NCBI GenBank assembly: GCA_044426045.1
Contig: JAWXUX010000005.1
Span: 62,001-126,000, forward strand
DNA: 64,000 bases
Direction of reading: 5' to 3'
From: JAWXUU01 sp044426045
GTDB taxonomy: Bacteria; Bacillota; Clostridia; Christensenellales; CAMQZB01
Part shown: one piece after another, positions 18,571-26,781 of the stretch
Layout: each line of letters starts with the position of its first letter
How positions within the stretch are numbered: position 1 is the first letter of the stretch
Notes under the pieces: model-generated
What the model was told of the DNA's origin: nothing
The model's input: the letters and a program-made list of their open reading frames with translations, nothing else
Databases searched by the model: none
Program-made: the position numbers and the translations under genes

Positions 18571-20340
18571 ATGCAAGGAAAAGTAATAAAAGTTTCAGGA
18601 CCTTTGATCGTTGCCGAAGGAATGGCAGACGCAAAGATGTATGACGTTGTTAGAGTTTCTGAAAAAGGATTGATTGGCGAAATCATTGAACTTCGCTCAG
18701 ACAAAGCATCAATCCAAGTTTATGAAGAAACAGCAGGTCTTGGTCCTGGAGAAATCGTGCTTTCAACAAACGAACCACTTTCAGTTGAACTTGGTCCAGG
18801 TCTTATTGAAAGCATATTTGACGGTATTCAAAGACCACTCACAAAACTTGTTGAACTTTCAGGCTCAAGAATCGGAAAAGGACTTTCAGTTTCTGCGCTT
18901 GACCACGACAAGAAGTGGGATTTTGTTGCAACTGCAAAGTCAGGCGACAAAGTTGAGGCAGGTGATATCATTGGTTACGTTTTGGAAACAAAAATCGTTA
19001 AACATTATATCATGGTGCCATTCAAAGTTAGTGGTGTGATTGAAAAAATCGCCGATGCTAACATCACTATTGATGAAGTTTGTGCAGTTATCAAAACAGA
19101 TGACGGCAAAAAAGAAATCACAATGCTTCAAAAATGGCCTGTAAGAAGAGGTAGACCTTATAAAGAAAAATTGCCTCCAAACATGCCAATGATAACAGGT
19201 CAACGTGTTATCGACACATTGTTCCCAGTTGCAAAAGGTGGGGTTGCTTCAGTTCCAGGTCCATTCGGAAGTGGTAAAACTGTCGTTCAACATCAGCTTG
19301 CAAAATGGGCAGATGCAGAAATCATCGTATACGTTGGTTGTGGCGAACGTGGAAACGAAATGACAGACGTTCTTAACGAGTTCCCTGAATTGAAAGATCC
19401 AAAATCAGGTGAACCACTCATGAAAAGAACTGTTCTTATCGCAAACACTTCAGATATGCCGGTTGCCGCACGTGAAGCATCTATCTACACAGGTATCACA
19501 ATCGCGGAATATTTCCGTGACATGGGCTATAACGTAGCAATCATGGCGGATTCAACTTCAAGATGGGCGGAAGCTCTTCGTGAAATGAGTGGACGTCTTG
19601 AAGAAATGCCAGGTGAAGAAGGATATCCAGCATACCTTTCAAGTAGACTTGCAGAGTTTTACGAAAGAGCAGGTATCGTGAAAACATTGACAGCGGGCGA
19701 CAGAGTTGGCTCGGTTACTGCAATCGGTGCGGTTTCACCTCCGGGTGGTGACCTTTCTGAACCAGTTTCACAAGCAACGCTTCGTATTGTTAAAGTGTTC
19801 TGGGGACTTTCAGCACAACTTGCTTATCGTCGTCACTTCCCAGCAATCGACTGGATTCAATCATATTCTCTTTATGCCGACAGACTTGCCGACTGGTTCA
19901 CAAACAATGTGTCACCAGAATTCAACGGTCTTCGTGCGTTTACAATGCGCGTGTTGCAAGAAGAATCTGAACTTGAAGAAATCGTTAGACTTGTCGGTGT
20001 TGATGCACTTTCATCAAAAGACAGACTAACGCTTGAAACAGCAAAAACAATCCGTGAAGACTATCTTCACCAAAATGCATTCCACGATGTTGATACATTT
20101 GCATCAGCAGAAAAACAATACAGAATGCTTAAACTTATCAACGGTTTCCACAAACTTTCAAATGATGCACTACTCAAAGATGCCGACCTTGACGATTTGC
20201 TAAAAATCCCAGCAAGAGACAGAATTGGTAGATGTAAATATATCGAAGAGGAAAATCTTTCTCAATTCGACGATATTGAAAACGAAATGGAACAACAAAT
20301 CAAAAACTTGCACAAAGAAGGAGGTATGATCGATGCTTAA
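18571..20340 (+). CDS. ntpA: V-type ATPase catalytic subunit A
   Basis: 589 residues. This is the ATP-hydrolysing (or synthesising) subunit of the A3B3 head. Walker A GPFGSGKT is at 230-237, preceded by the non-homologous bulge region at about 115-200 typical of A subunits. Other signatures are GCGERGNEMTDVL, ADSTSRWAEALREMSGRLEEMPGEEGYP and GAVSPPGGDLSEPV. GGAG lies 12 nt before ATG 18571. It overlaps ntpB by 8 bp. Confidence 0.98.
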   Translation: MQGKVIKVSGPLIVAEGMADAKMYDVVRVSEKGLIGEIIELRSDKASIQVYEETAGLGPGEIVLSTNEPLSVELGPGLIESIFDGIQRPLTKLVELSGSRIGKGLSVSALDHDKKWDFVATAKSGDKVEAGDIIGYVLETKIVKHYIMVPFKVSGVIEKIADANITIDEVCAVIKTDDGKKEITMLQKWPVRRGRPYKEKLPPNMPMITGQRVIDTLFPVAKGGVASVPGPFGSGKTVVQHQLAKWADAEIIVYVGCGERGNEMTDVLNEFPELKDPKSGEPLMKRTVLIANTSDMPVAAREASIYTGITIAEYFRDMGYNVAIMADSTSRWAEALREMSGRLEEMPGEEGYPAYLSSRLAEFYERAGIVKTLTAGDRVGSVTAIGAVSPPGGDLSEPVSQATLRIVKVFWGLSAQLAYRRHFPAIDWIQSYSLYADRLADWFTNNVSPEFNGLRAFTMRVLQEESELEEIVRLVGVDALSSKDRLTLETAKTIREDYLHQNAFHDVDTFASAEKQYRMLKLINGFHKLSNDALLKDADLDDLLKIPARDRIGRCKYIEEENLSQFDDIENEMEQQIKNLHKEGGMIDA

Positions 20341-21712
20341 AGAATACAGAACGATACGTGAAGTTGTCGGACCTCTTATGCTTGTTGATGGTGTTGAGGG
20401 TGTCAAATATGACGAACTTGTAGAAATTGAACAAGCTAATGGCGAAATCCGTCTTGGTAAAGTTTTGCAAATCGAACAAGACAAAGCCATGGTTCAGCTT
20501 TTTGAAGGCTCACAAGGCTTGCAAATTTCAACAGCAAAAGCTAGATTCCTTGGTAAAAGTATTGAACTTGCAGTGTCAAAAGACATGCTTGGTCGCGTGT
20601 TCGACGGTATGGGTAGACCAATTGATAATGGTCCAAACATCATTCCTGAAGCTAAACTTGATATCAACGGTCAACCAATCAACCCAGCGGCTCGTGACTA
20701 TCCAAACGAATTTATCCAAACTGGTATTTCAGCAATCGACGGCTTGAACACTCTTGTTCGTGGACAAAAACTTCCAGTTTTCTCGATGAGTGGTCTTCCA
20801 CATGCCAACTTGGCGGCACAAATTGCCCGTCAAGCAAAAGTTTTGAAATCTGACAGCAAATTTGCCGTAGTTTTCGGCGCGGTTGGTATCACATATGAAG
20901 AAGCTGAATACTTTATCAGTGACTTCAGAAAAACAGGTGCGATTGAAAGAACGGTTCTATTTATGAACCTTGCAAACGACCCAGCGATTGAACGTATTGC
21001 GACACCTCGTATGGCGCTCACATGTGCTGAATATTTGGCGTTTGAACTTGGCATGCACGTTCTTGTTATCATAACAGATATCACTAACTATGCTGAAGCA
21101 CTTCGTGAAACATCTGCGGCAAGAAAAGAAGTTCCAGGACGTCGTGGATATCCAGGTTACCTTTATACCGACCTTGCAACAATGTATGAAAGAGCGGGCA
21201 GAATCAAAGGAAAAGAGGGTTCAATCACTCAAATTCCAATTTTGACAATGCCAGAAGATGATAAAACTCACCCAATCCCTGACTTGACTGGTTATATCAC
21301 CGAAGGACAAATCATGCTTTCACGTGAACTATTCAAAAAAGGTATCAATCCACCAATTGACGTTTTGCCTTCACTTTCTCGTTTGAAAGATAAAGGTATC
21401 GGCGATGGAAAAACTCGTGAAGACCATGCCGACACAATGAACCAATTGTTCAGTGCGTATTCAAGAGGTAAGGAAGCGAAAGAACTTGCCGCTATCCTCG
21501 GTGAAACTGCCATTTCAGAAGTTGACAGATTGTATTCTAAATTTGCAACTGAATTTGAAAATCTTTACGTTTCACAAGGCTTTGAATCAAACCGTTCAAT
21601 CGAAGAAACGCTAAATCTTGGTTGGGACTTGCTTGCAATTTTGCCTAAAAATGAACTAAAACGTATCAAAGATAAATATATCGAAACATATCATCCTAAC
21701 AAAGAAGTGTAA
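20333..21712 (+). CDS. ntpB: V-type ATPase regulatory subunit B
   Basis: 459 residues, non-catalytic partner of subunit A in the head. It lacks a Walker A motif: where A has the P-loop, B reads FSMSGLPHANLAAQIARQ, the normal B-subunit form. ITDITNYAEALRE and SAARKEVPGRRGYPGYLYTDLA are strong family signatures. GGAGG precedes ATG 20333 within the end of ntpA (8-bp overlap), favouring coupled 1:1 synthesis with A. Confidence 0.98.
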   Translation: MLKEYRTIREVVGPLMLVDGVEGVKYDELVEIEQANGEIRLGKVLQIEQDKAMVQLFEGSQGLQISTAKARFLGKSIELAVSKDMLGRVFDGMGRPIDNGPNIIPEAKLDINGQPINPAARDYPNEFIQTGISAIDGLNTLVRGQKLPVFSMSGLPHANLAAQIARQAKVLKSDSKFAVVFGAVGITYEEAEYFISDFRKTGAIERTVLFMNLANDPAIERIATPRMALTCAEYLAFELGMHVLVIITDITNYAEALRETSAARKEVPGRRGYPGYLYTDLATMYERAGRIKGKEGSITQIPILTMPEDDKTHPIPDLTGYITEGQIMLSRELFKKGINPPIDVLPSLSRLKDKGIGDGKTREDHADTMNQLFSAYSRGKEAKELAAILGETAISEVDRLYSKFATEFENLYVSQGFESNRSIEETLNLGWDLLAILPKNELKRIKDKYIETYHPNKEV

Positions 21713-21725
21713 TAGGGGGTAGATT

Positions 21726-22361
21726 ATGGCAAGACTTAATGTAAACCCAACACGTATGGAGCTCAAAAGGCTCGCTGCACGTTTGAAAACTGCAACGCGT
21801 GGACACAAATTGTTAAAAGATAAAAGCGATGAAATGATTCGTCAATTTTCTATCTTGATAAGGCAAAACAAAGAACTTCGTGAAGAAGTGGAATCTTCAC
21901 TTCACAATGCAATGATAGAATTCACCTTCGCAAGATCGCTGACTTCTTCAAAGCAAATGAACGAAGCTTTGGCAATGCCATCAAAAAAAGTGAAATTAGT
22001 CTGCAAAACAAAAAACGTTATGTCTGTTCCTGTTCCTGAAATCGAAATTGAAACTTCAGGGGCAGAAAGCGACAACTTCCCATACAGTTTCTCTTCACTC
22101 ACAGCTGAAACTGATAATGCGATTGTGAATTTGAATGCAAATTTAGAAAAGCTTATCCGCCTTGCTGAAATTGAAAAAGCTTGCAATATGCTAGCAAACG
22201 AAATTGAAAAGAATAAGCGCAGAGTTAATGCACTTGAATACGTTATGATTCCACAACTTGAAGAAACAATCAAGTATATCAAAATGAAACTCGAAGAAAA
22301 CGATCGTGGCTCTAAATCAAGACTCATGAAAGTTAAAGAAATGCTTCAAGAACGTGGCTAA
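21726..22361 (+). CDS. ntpD: V-type ATPase rotor subunit D
   Basis: 211 residues forming the long antiparallel coiled coil of the central shaft (the counterpart of F-ATPase gamma). Signatures are NVNPTRMELKRLAARLKTA at the start, HKLLKDKSDEMIRQF, and the C-terminal RRVNALEYVMIPQLEETIKYI. It is the last gene of the operon and is followed by a strong terminator, so the operon order is stalk-I-K-E-C-F-A-B-D, as in ntpFIKECGABD. Confidence 0.96.
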   Translation: MARLNVNPTRMELKRLAARLKTATRGHKLLKDKSDEMIRQFSILIRQNKELREEVESSLHNAMIEFTFARSLTSSKQMNEALAMPSKKVKLVCKTKNVMSVPVPEIEIETSGAESDNFPYSFSSLTAETDNAIVNLNANLEKLIRLAEIEKACNMLANEIEKNKRRVNALEYVMIPQLEETIKYIKMKLEENDRGSKSRLMKVKEMLQERG

Positions 22362-22372
22362 AACTAAACACG

Positions 22373-22400
22373 AAATCCACCAGAAATGGTGGATTTTTTG
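22373..22400 (+). terminator. Terminator of the V-ATPase operon
   Basis: Perfect 10-bp stem AAATCCACCA (22373-22382) / TGGTGGATTT (22387-22396) with a GAAA loop and a T run. Confidence 0.92.
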
Positions 22401-22444
22401 CTTCTACTTGCATACTTAAAAGAGTTTTTTCGCACAATAATAGC

Positions 22445-23119
22445 ATGATAGCTATTTTTATAAGAACAATCATTATATTTTCAACGCTTTTTGTCGTTAT
22501 TCGCCTTATGGGCAAGCGTCAAATTGGCGAAATGCAACCGCTGGAATTGGTTGTGACACTGGTTATTTCCGACCTTGCGTGCATTCCACTTGCGGATGTT
22601 TCAATCCCCATTGCGTATGGCGTTGTCGCGATACTCGCTGTGTTTTTTGTGAATGTGTTTGCAAATTTGGTATCCTCAAAATCGGTGAATTTTCGCATGT
22701 TCATGACGGGCAAACCAACCATCATAATTGATGAAAATGGGCTTGACGAGGTGAATTTGAGACGTCTTAATATGAATATCAACGATGTTATGGAATCAAT
22801 TCGAACAGCGGGATATTTTCACCTTGACGACATAAAATACGCAATTTTCGAAACCAACGGAAAGCTGAGTGTTGTTGAAGGAAATTCTAGCGAAAAATCA
22901 ACAACATTGCCACTTACTCTCGTCGGCAACGGAATAAAAATGGAAAGAACGCTGAACACGATAAATGCATGGTTTATTCTTGATGATATCATGAAAAAAC
23001 AAAAAATTCACCTTCGAAATATCGTGGTTTTAACAATCGACGATAATGGAAAAGTGTATCTCAAGGAAAAGGGAAAGAAATATAAAATTATAAACACAAA
23101 TTTCAGAATAAAAGGGTGA
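22445..23119 (+). CDS. DUF421 (YetF-like) membrane protein
   Basis: 224 residues. Three membrane helices occupy the first ~80 residues, with the family mark RLMGKRQIGEMQPLELVVTL, followed by a soluble domain with FMTGKPTIIIDENG and MESIRTAGYFHLDDIKYAIFE. DUF421 proteins are known from Bacillus spores, where one is part of a mobile operon affecting spore heat resistance; the biochemical role is not settled. No ribosome site precedes ATG 22445. Upstream, GCATA (22410-22414) and CACAATA (22434-22440) loosely resemble a forespore (sigma-G/F) promoter, which is inference only. It is paired with the next gene. Confidence 0.88.
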   Translation: MIAIFIRTIIIFSTLFVVIRLMGKRQIGEMQPLELVVTLVISDLACIPLADVSIPIAYGVVAILAVFFVNVFANLVSSKSVNFRMFMTGKPTIIIDENGLDEVNLRRLNMNINDVMESIRTAGYFHLDDIKYAIFETNGKLSVVEGNSSEKSTTLPLTLVGNGIKMERTLNTINAWFILDDIMKKQKIHLRNIVVLTIDDNGKVYLKEKGKKYKIINTNFRIKG

Positions 23120-23122
23120 GTC

Positions 23123-23500
23123 ATGCTAAAAAGAATTGTCATATTGATTATAATACTCGCAGTTGTGTTTTCCTTTGCAGCAGTTGAGAAAATCGTAATA
23201 AATAACACCTTTGAAATTTTAGGATACCGACTTGAAATAATCACCGAATCACTTGGGGCGGAGCAGATTCACATAAGCGATATTGAAAGTTTGATTACCT
23301 TTTGGGAACGTCAGAAAAAGATACTTTATATGGTGATTCCACACGTTGAAATTCGAAATATTGAAGTGTATCTTTATCAACTTAAAAACGCAGTGGAATT
23401 TGGCAAATATTTTGAAGCGTCAGAATATGCCGAGGTGTTGCTTGCACAAACAAAAAGCGTGCCCAAAACATTTGTTTTATGCCTTGAAAACATACTCTAG
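23123..23500 (+). CDS. DUF4363 family protein
   Basis: 125 residues with one N-terminal membrane anchor (about 4-22) and an otherwise helical extracytoplasmic domain containing ESLITFWERQKKILYMVIPH and EVYLYQLKNAVEFG. This matches the DUF4363 family, which repeatedly sits next to DUF421 genes in Clostridia. It starts 3 nt after the DUF421 stop and is clearly the same operon. Function is unknown. The N-terminal anchor suggests it sits on the outer face of the membrane, perhaps with the DUF421 protein. Confidence 0.75.
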   Translation: MLKRIVILIIILAVVFSFAAVEKIVINNTFEILGYRLEIITESLGAEQIHISDIESLITFWERQKKILYMVIPHVEIRNIEVYLYQLKNAVEFGKYFEASEYAEVLLAQTKSVPKTFVLCLENIL

Positions 23501-23539
23501 TAATATTGTTGGCAGTTCTAAATATAATACCAATGTTCC

Positions 23540-23568
23540 TTGCAAATAAAATTTCTTTATGCTATAAT
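23540..23568 (+). promoter_or_regulatory. Promoter of the ECF sigma gene
   Basis: TTGCAA (23540-23545), 17-bp spacer, TATAAT (23563-23568). The predicted leader is about 60 nt, so the operon has at least a housekeeping promoter. I did not identify a convincing ECF-type autoregulatory promoter. Confidence 0.65.
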
Positions 23569-23636
23569 AAAAAAAAATTGCAAATGTAACTATCTTTTTC
23601 AATAGATAAATTGTTGTTTAGATAGAGAGGAATAAA

Positions 23637-24161
23637 GTGGAAAAAACGAAACAAATTGAACTTTATATCAATCAGCTTCAATCTGGTGATAGGGAAGGCT
23701 TAAAAGGGATATACGAACTGTGTGAAAAGGATGTTTACACCTTCGCACTTTCGCTCACAAAAAGCATTCAGCTAAGCCATGATGTCAAGCAAGAAACCTT
23801 CATTAAAATCATGAACAGTTCCAAAAGCTTCAAAGGCGGAAATGTCATGGCATGGATATTCACAATAACGAAACACACTGCGTATAACGCAATGAAAAAA
23901 CACAAACGAGAAGTCAGCTCGGAAGTGCTTGCAGAAATGAAAACATCGCAAGACTTTGGCGAGGATAATATGATTTTGAAAGTGGCGTTAAAGGTTTTAT
24001 CTAAGCAAGAAAGGAAGGTTGTTTTGTTGCACCTTGTTTCCGGATATAAACAAAAAGAAGTGGCAGAAATGCTCAGATTGCCACTCACAACAGTAAAATA
24101 TTATTACAGAAACTCTTTAATAAAAATGAAAAAGGTATTAGAAAATGACTACGGATTTTGA
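23637..24161 (+). CDS. ECF-family RNA polymerase sigma factor
   Basis: 174 residues with region 2 (about 15-85: DVYTFALSLTKSIQLSHDVKQETF, then GGNVMAWIFTITKHTAYNAMKKHKRE) and region 4 (about 118-170: LSKQERKVVLLHLVSGYKQKEVAEML, a helix-turn-helix). Region 3 is absent, as expected for the ECF class. The start is GTG 23637 behind AGAGAGG (23624-23630). Its 3' end overlaps the next gene by 17 bp, the usual sigma/anti-sigma arrangement. The signal and regulon are unknown. Confidence 0.92.
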   Translation: MEKTKQIELYINQLQSGDREGLKGIYELCEKDVYTFALSLTKSIQLSHDVKQETFIKIMNSSKSFKGGNVMAWIFTITKHTAYNAMKKHKREVSSEVLAEMKTSQDFGEDNMILKVALKVLSKQERKVVLLHLVSGYKQKEVAEMLRLPLTTVKYYYRNSLIKMKKVLENDYGF

Positions 24162-24678
24162 ATATAAACTCAAAGAAAATTTAATAAAAGACGTCGATGC
24201 TACAAATGTGGACGTTCTTTCTGAAGTTATGAAAACACCATTTGAAGAAAAAAAGCCAAAGTTTTCTTTCTTTAATATGCCAAGAAGGGCAGTTGCCACA
24301 GTTTGTGCGTCAATGCTTCTTCTTTGCGTTGGTATTTTCGGTATAACTTCAAACTCGCAAGATTCAGCAACGCCAATGCCAATGTCTTTAAATGATATGG
24401 CAAGAACAATGGAATCAGATGTAATCAATATCTCTGATTTGCTTCAAACAGTTATGATTGAAAGTGAAATGACAGATATCATTGAAGTTTCAGTGCTAAC
24501 TTCTCTTTCAGAAAGTGATTTTGCCTCGCTTGCAAACCTTGACAGAGAGCTCACAGCAGATGATTTTTTAAACTTTTTATACGGCGAAGATACATTCATT
24601 GTTATTGAGCTGGAAAAATCGGATATAATCAACATGAAAGATTATTTCTATTTCATGTTATCAAGTGAAATAAATTAA
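24145..24678 (+). CDS. Probable membrane anti-sigma factor
   Basis: 177 residues: a cytosolic N terminus of about 47 residues, one membrane helix (about 49-68, AVATVCASMLLLCVGIFGI) and an extracytoplasmic domain of about 105 residues, acidic and Ser/Asp-rich. No zinc anti-sigma His-Cys motif is present and I do not recognise the outer domain, so the anti-sigma role is inferred from topology and from overlapping the sigma gene by 17 bp. The extracytoplasmic domain would be the sensor. The cyclophilin lipoprotein that follows may be co-expressed. Confidence 0.65.
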   Translation: MTTDFEYKLKENLIKDVDATNVDVLSEVMKTPFEEKKPKFSFFNMPRRAVATVCASMLLLCVGIFGITSNSQDSATPMPMSLNDMARTMESDVINISDLLQTVMIESEMTDIIEVSVLTSLSESDFASLANLDRELTADDFLNFLYGEDTFIVIELEKSDIINMKDYFYFMLSSEIN

Positions 24679-24716
24679 TAAATTCAATTAATAAATAAAT
24701 TTACAGAGGGTGTAAA

Positions 24717-25316
24717 ATGAAAAAAAGAATAATTTTATTTATGTTAGTTATAGTGATGACATTATCACTTATGGGCTGTGGCAGTTCTAAAACTGAATCA
24801 ACATGGGAAGGTGGCAATCCAATTGTCACAATCGAAATGGAAGATGGCGGGATTATTGAACTTGAACTTTATCCGCAAATCGCGCCAATAACTGTTGAAA
24901 ATTTCTGTAGTCTAGCAGATTCAGGCTTTTATGATGGATTGACATTTCACCGTGTTATTTCTGGCTTTATGATTCAAGGTGGTGACCCACTTGGAACTGG
25001 AATGGGTGGTTCAGATGATAAAATAGTCGGTGAATTTTCAGCAAATGGCTATGAAAATACAATTTCTCACACAAGGGGAGTTATTTCAATGGCAAGAAGT
25101 TCATCATATGATTCTGCTTCATCACAATTTTTCATTATGCATGCCGACTCCGCATATCTTGATGGCGCATATGCAGCGTTTGGTGAAGTTATAAGCGGAA
25201 TGGATGTGGTTGATGAAATTGCAGCAGCTGAAACAATAGCTACCACAAGTGGCGAAAGCAGCAGTCCAGCCCAACCAATTATTATCAAATCAATCACAGT
25301 GGAGTACACTGACTAA
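24717..25316 (+). CDS. Cyclophilin-type peptidyl-prolyl isomerase lipoprotein
   Basis: 199 residues. A lipoprotein signal peptide ends in LMGC (Cys21), so the mature protein is tethered to the outer face of the membrane. The rest is a compact bacterial cyclophilin: ITVENFCSLADSGFYDGLTFHRVI, GFMIQGGDP, SSYDSASSQFFIMH and YAAFGEVISGMDVVDEI. The catalytic arginine (FHRV) and the FxxQGGD and SQFFI motifs are present. It should catalyse prolyl isomerisation in secreted proteins. It lies 38 nt after the anti-sigma gene and may respond to the same envelope signal (inference). A shared bidirectional terminator follows. Confidence 0.95.
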   Translation: MKKRIILFMLVIVMTLSLMGCGSSKTESTWEGGNPIVTIEMEDGGIIELELYPQIAPITVENFCSLADSGFYDGLTFHRVISGFMIQGGDPLGTGMGGSDDKIVGEFSANGYENTISHTRGVISMARSSSYDSASSQFFIMHADSAYLDGAYAAFGEVISGMDVVDEIAAAETIATTSGESSSPAQPIIIKSITVEYTD

Positions 25317-25352
25317 TATTAAATTAAACAATGCAAAAAATTAAGCAATACA

Positions 25353-25376
25353 AAAGACCTCCAAATGGAGGTCTTT
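25353..25376. terminator. Bidirectional terminator between convergent genes
   Basis: Perfect 10-bp stem AAAGACCTCC / GGAGGTCTTT with a 4-nt loop. It serves the cyclophilin gene on the plus strand, and its last bases overlap the stop codon of the minus-strand gene. Confidence 0.9.
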
Positions 25377-26361
25377 ATAAATTATCAATATCGTCAAGAT
25401 ATTTTTCTTTCAGTTTTTTCAGTTCGTTTTTATAGTTTTCTTTATATGACTTTTTGATTTCATATGAATTTCTTTTGACTTGTTTTTTGAATTTTGCTTG
25501 ATTTTTTCGCTCTTCAAGTTTAGCAATGAATTCGGATTTATTTTCCTTTGGAGCTTCAATTTTAAGTTCGCCAGAAGTTAAAATATCGGCAGTTTTTGAC
25601 TTATTAACAGCATTTTTCATGGTGTTGAAAACAACTTTGATTCTACCGGCTTCTTTTGGTTGGGATCTCCGAGAAACTTTTCTGACTTCTCGATATATGA
25701 CATAAATCAAAATGCAAGAAGTGACTATCAACATTATAATATTCAAAAATTGATACGCCGGACCTTGCTCCCATGTTATTATCATTGAATAAATTGTGAT
25801 ACCAAGTGACCACAAAAGCATTCCACGTCGCAAAATAACGGCGACACTTCGATAGTTTTTCATAACTTTTATCTGCCTTGCCGTCTCCGAGCCATGCTGT
25901 TTGGTGTTTTTATATATTATCACGTTTATAAACGTCATAACAACAAATAAAAGCCCGAATAAAATAAAGAAAATCAAAACGACAGTTTTGTTACCAATAT
26001 CATTGAGGTGACTTAATGTAAACATGATATATAAAGACATCAAGACAGTATAAAAAATCAAAGAAATTTTTTTCAATCTGCCTCGCACATCTTTTTCAAC
26101 TTCGGTGATTCCCTTCAAAACAACCGACGCCAGTGCGAAATAATCCATTGGGGCATCCGATTTCACGATATTGCAACAATCAATAAAATTTCCATCCTCA
26201 TCTTTGATAATAACGGGTTCAAGAGCATTTTCTTGTTGCTCTTTGTGCACTTCCATAAGTTTGTCATCCACAACTTGTGTGACTTTTTCCAAAACTTCAG
26301 AAAGGTCCTGCTGATCCTTTATATTATTTATCCCTTTTATATAACCAAAAATATTTCTCAT
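25375..26361 (-). CDS. Four-TM membrane protein of unknown function
   Basis: 328 residues. I do not recognise it. About 95 acidic N-terminal residues precede four predicted membrane helices (about 100-118, 126-150, 179-197, 204-223). A Lys/Glu-rich, probably coiled-coil C-terminal tail of about 105 residues follows, so both ends should be cytosolic. ATG 26361 has no ribosome site; a TATAAT on the minus strand (26373-26368) ends 6 nt before it, suggesting leaderless translation, although no good -35 is seen at the right distance. It is transcribed alone, convergent with the cyclophilin gene. Confidence 0.75.
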   Translation of the reverse strand: MRNIFGYIKGINNIKDQQDLSEVLEKVTQVVDDKLMEVHKEQQENALEPVIIKDEDGNFIDCCNIVKSDAPMDYFALASVVLKGITEVEKDVRGRLKKISLIFYTVLMSLYIMFTLSHLNDIGNKTVVLIFFILFGLLFVVMTFINVIIYKNTKQHGSETARQIKVMKNYRSVAVILRRGMLLWSLGITIYSMIITWEQGPAYQFLNIIMLIVTSCILIYVIYREVRKVSRRSQPKEAGRIKVVFNTMKNAVNKSKTADILTSGELKIEAPKENKSEFIAKLEERKNQAKFKKQVKRNSYEIKKSYKENYKNELKKLKEKYLDDIDNL

Positions 26362-26435
26362 ACACCAATTATAACAAATAAATACACATTGCGTGTAAAC
26401 TTTTTTGTATTTTTTTAATTTTTATCATAAAATGC

Positions 26436-26591
26436 TTAATATTCGTGTTTTAAAGCACTGCCACAGCGATTGCAATGATAAGAATTTGAAATGACACACA
26501 TATTACAAAATTTTCTGCCACACAACTTGCATGAATATGAATTATATCGTGAAACTGTGGCGTGACAAACAGTGCAAATACAATCCTTCAT
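26436..26591 (-). CDS. Small Cys-rich (zinc-ribbon-like) protein, second of a pair
   Basis: 51 residues from ATG 26591: CICTVC, then CKLCGRKFCNMC and CNRCG, giving nine cysteines and a His that could bind two zinc ions in a treble-clef or ribbon fold. It starts one base after the stop of the preceding mini-gene (TAATATG), so it is probably translated by re-initiation; there is no ribosome site of its own. No function can be named. It could be the second half of a once-single protein split by a frameshift, since the frames differ by one. Confidence 0.55.
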   Translation of the reverse strand: MKDCICTVCHATVSRYNSYSCKLCGRKFCNMCVISNSYHCNRCGSALKHEY

Positions 26592-26592
26592 A

Positions 26593-26733
26593 TTATTGAA
26601 TATATGTGAGATCGCAAACACAGTTTCCGCAAATATTGTCGCTTGTGCAACTGATGCACGCGATAATTCCACATTCAGGGCACACTCGCATATTTTCAAC
26701 AGATATTTCTTTTCCGCATTTATAACATTTCAT
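26593..26733 (-). CDS. Small Cys-rich (zinc-ribbon-like) protein, first of a pair
   Basis: 46 residues from ATG 26733, chosen because GGAGG lies just upstream on the minus strand. The sequence carries CYKCG, CPECG, CISC and CGNC, four Cys pairs spaced as in double zinc ribbons. It lies 48 nt downstream of the SLOG-domain gene in the same direction and is followed immediately by a second Cys-rich mini-gene. I do not recognise the family. Confidence 0.6.
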   Translation of the reverse strand: MKCYKCGKEISVENMRVCPECGIIACISCTSDNICGNCVCDLTYIQ

Positions 26734-26781
26734 ATTAAATCCTCCATTTGTTAGATATAATATTCCAAATAATGTCATTTT

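Noticed and set aside
26436..26699. A single 87-residue protein from an upstream start at 26699
   Set aside because: The first 36 residues would be antisense-like translation across the first Cys-rich gene; the Cys-rich part begins at Met 26591.
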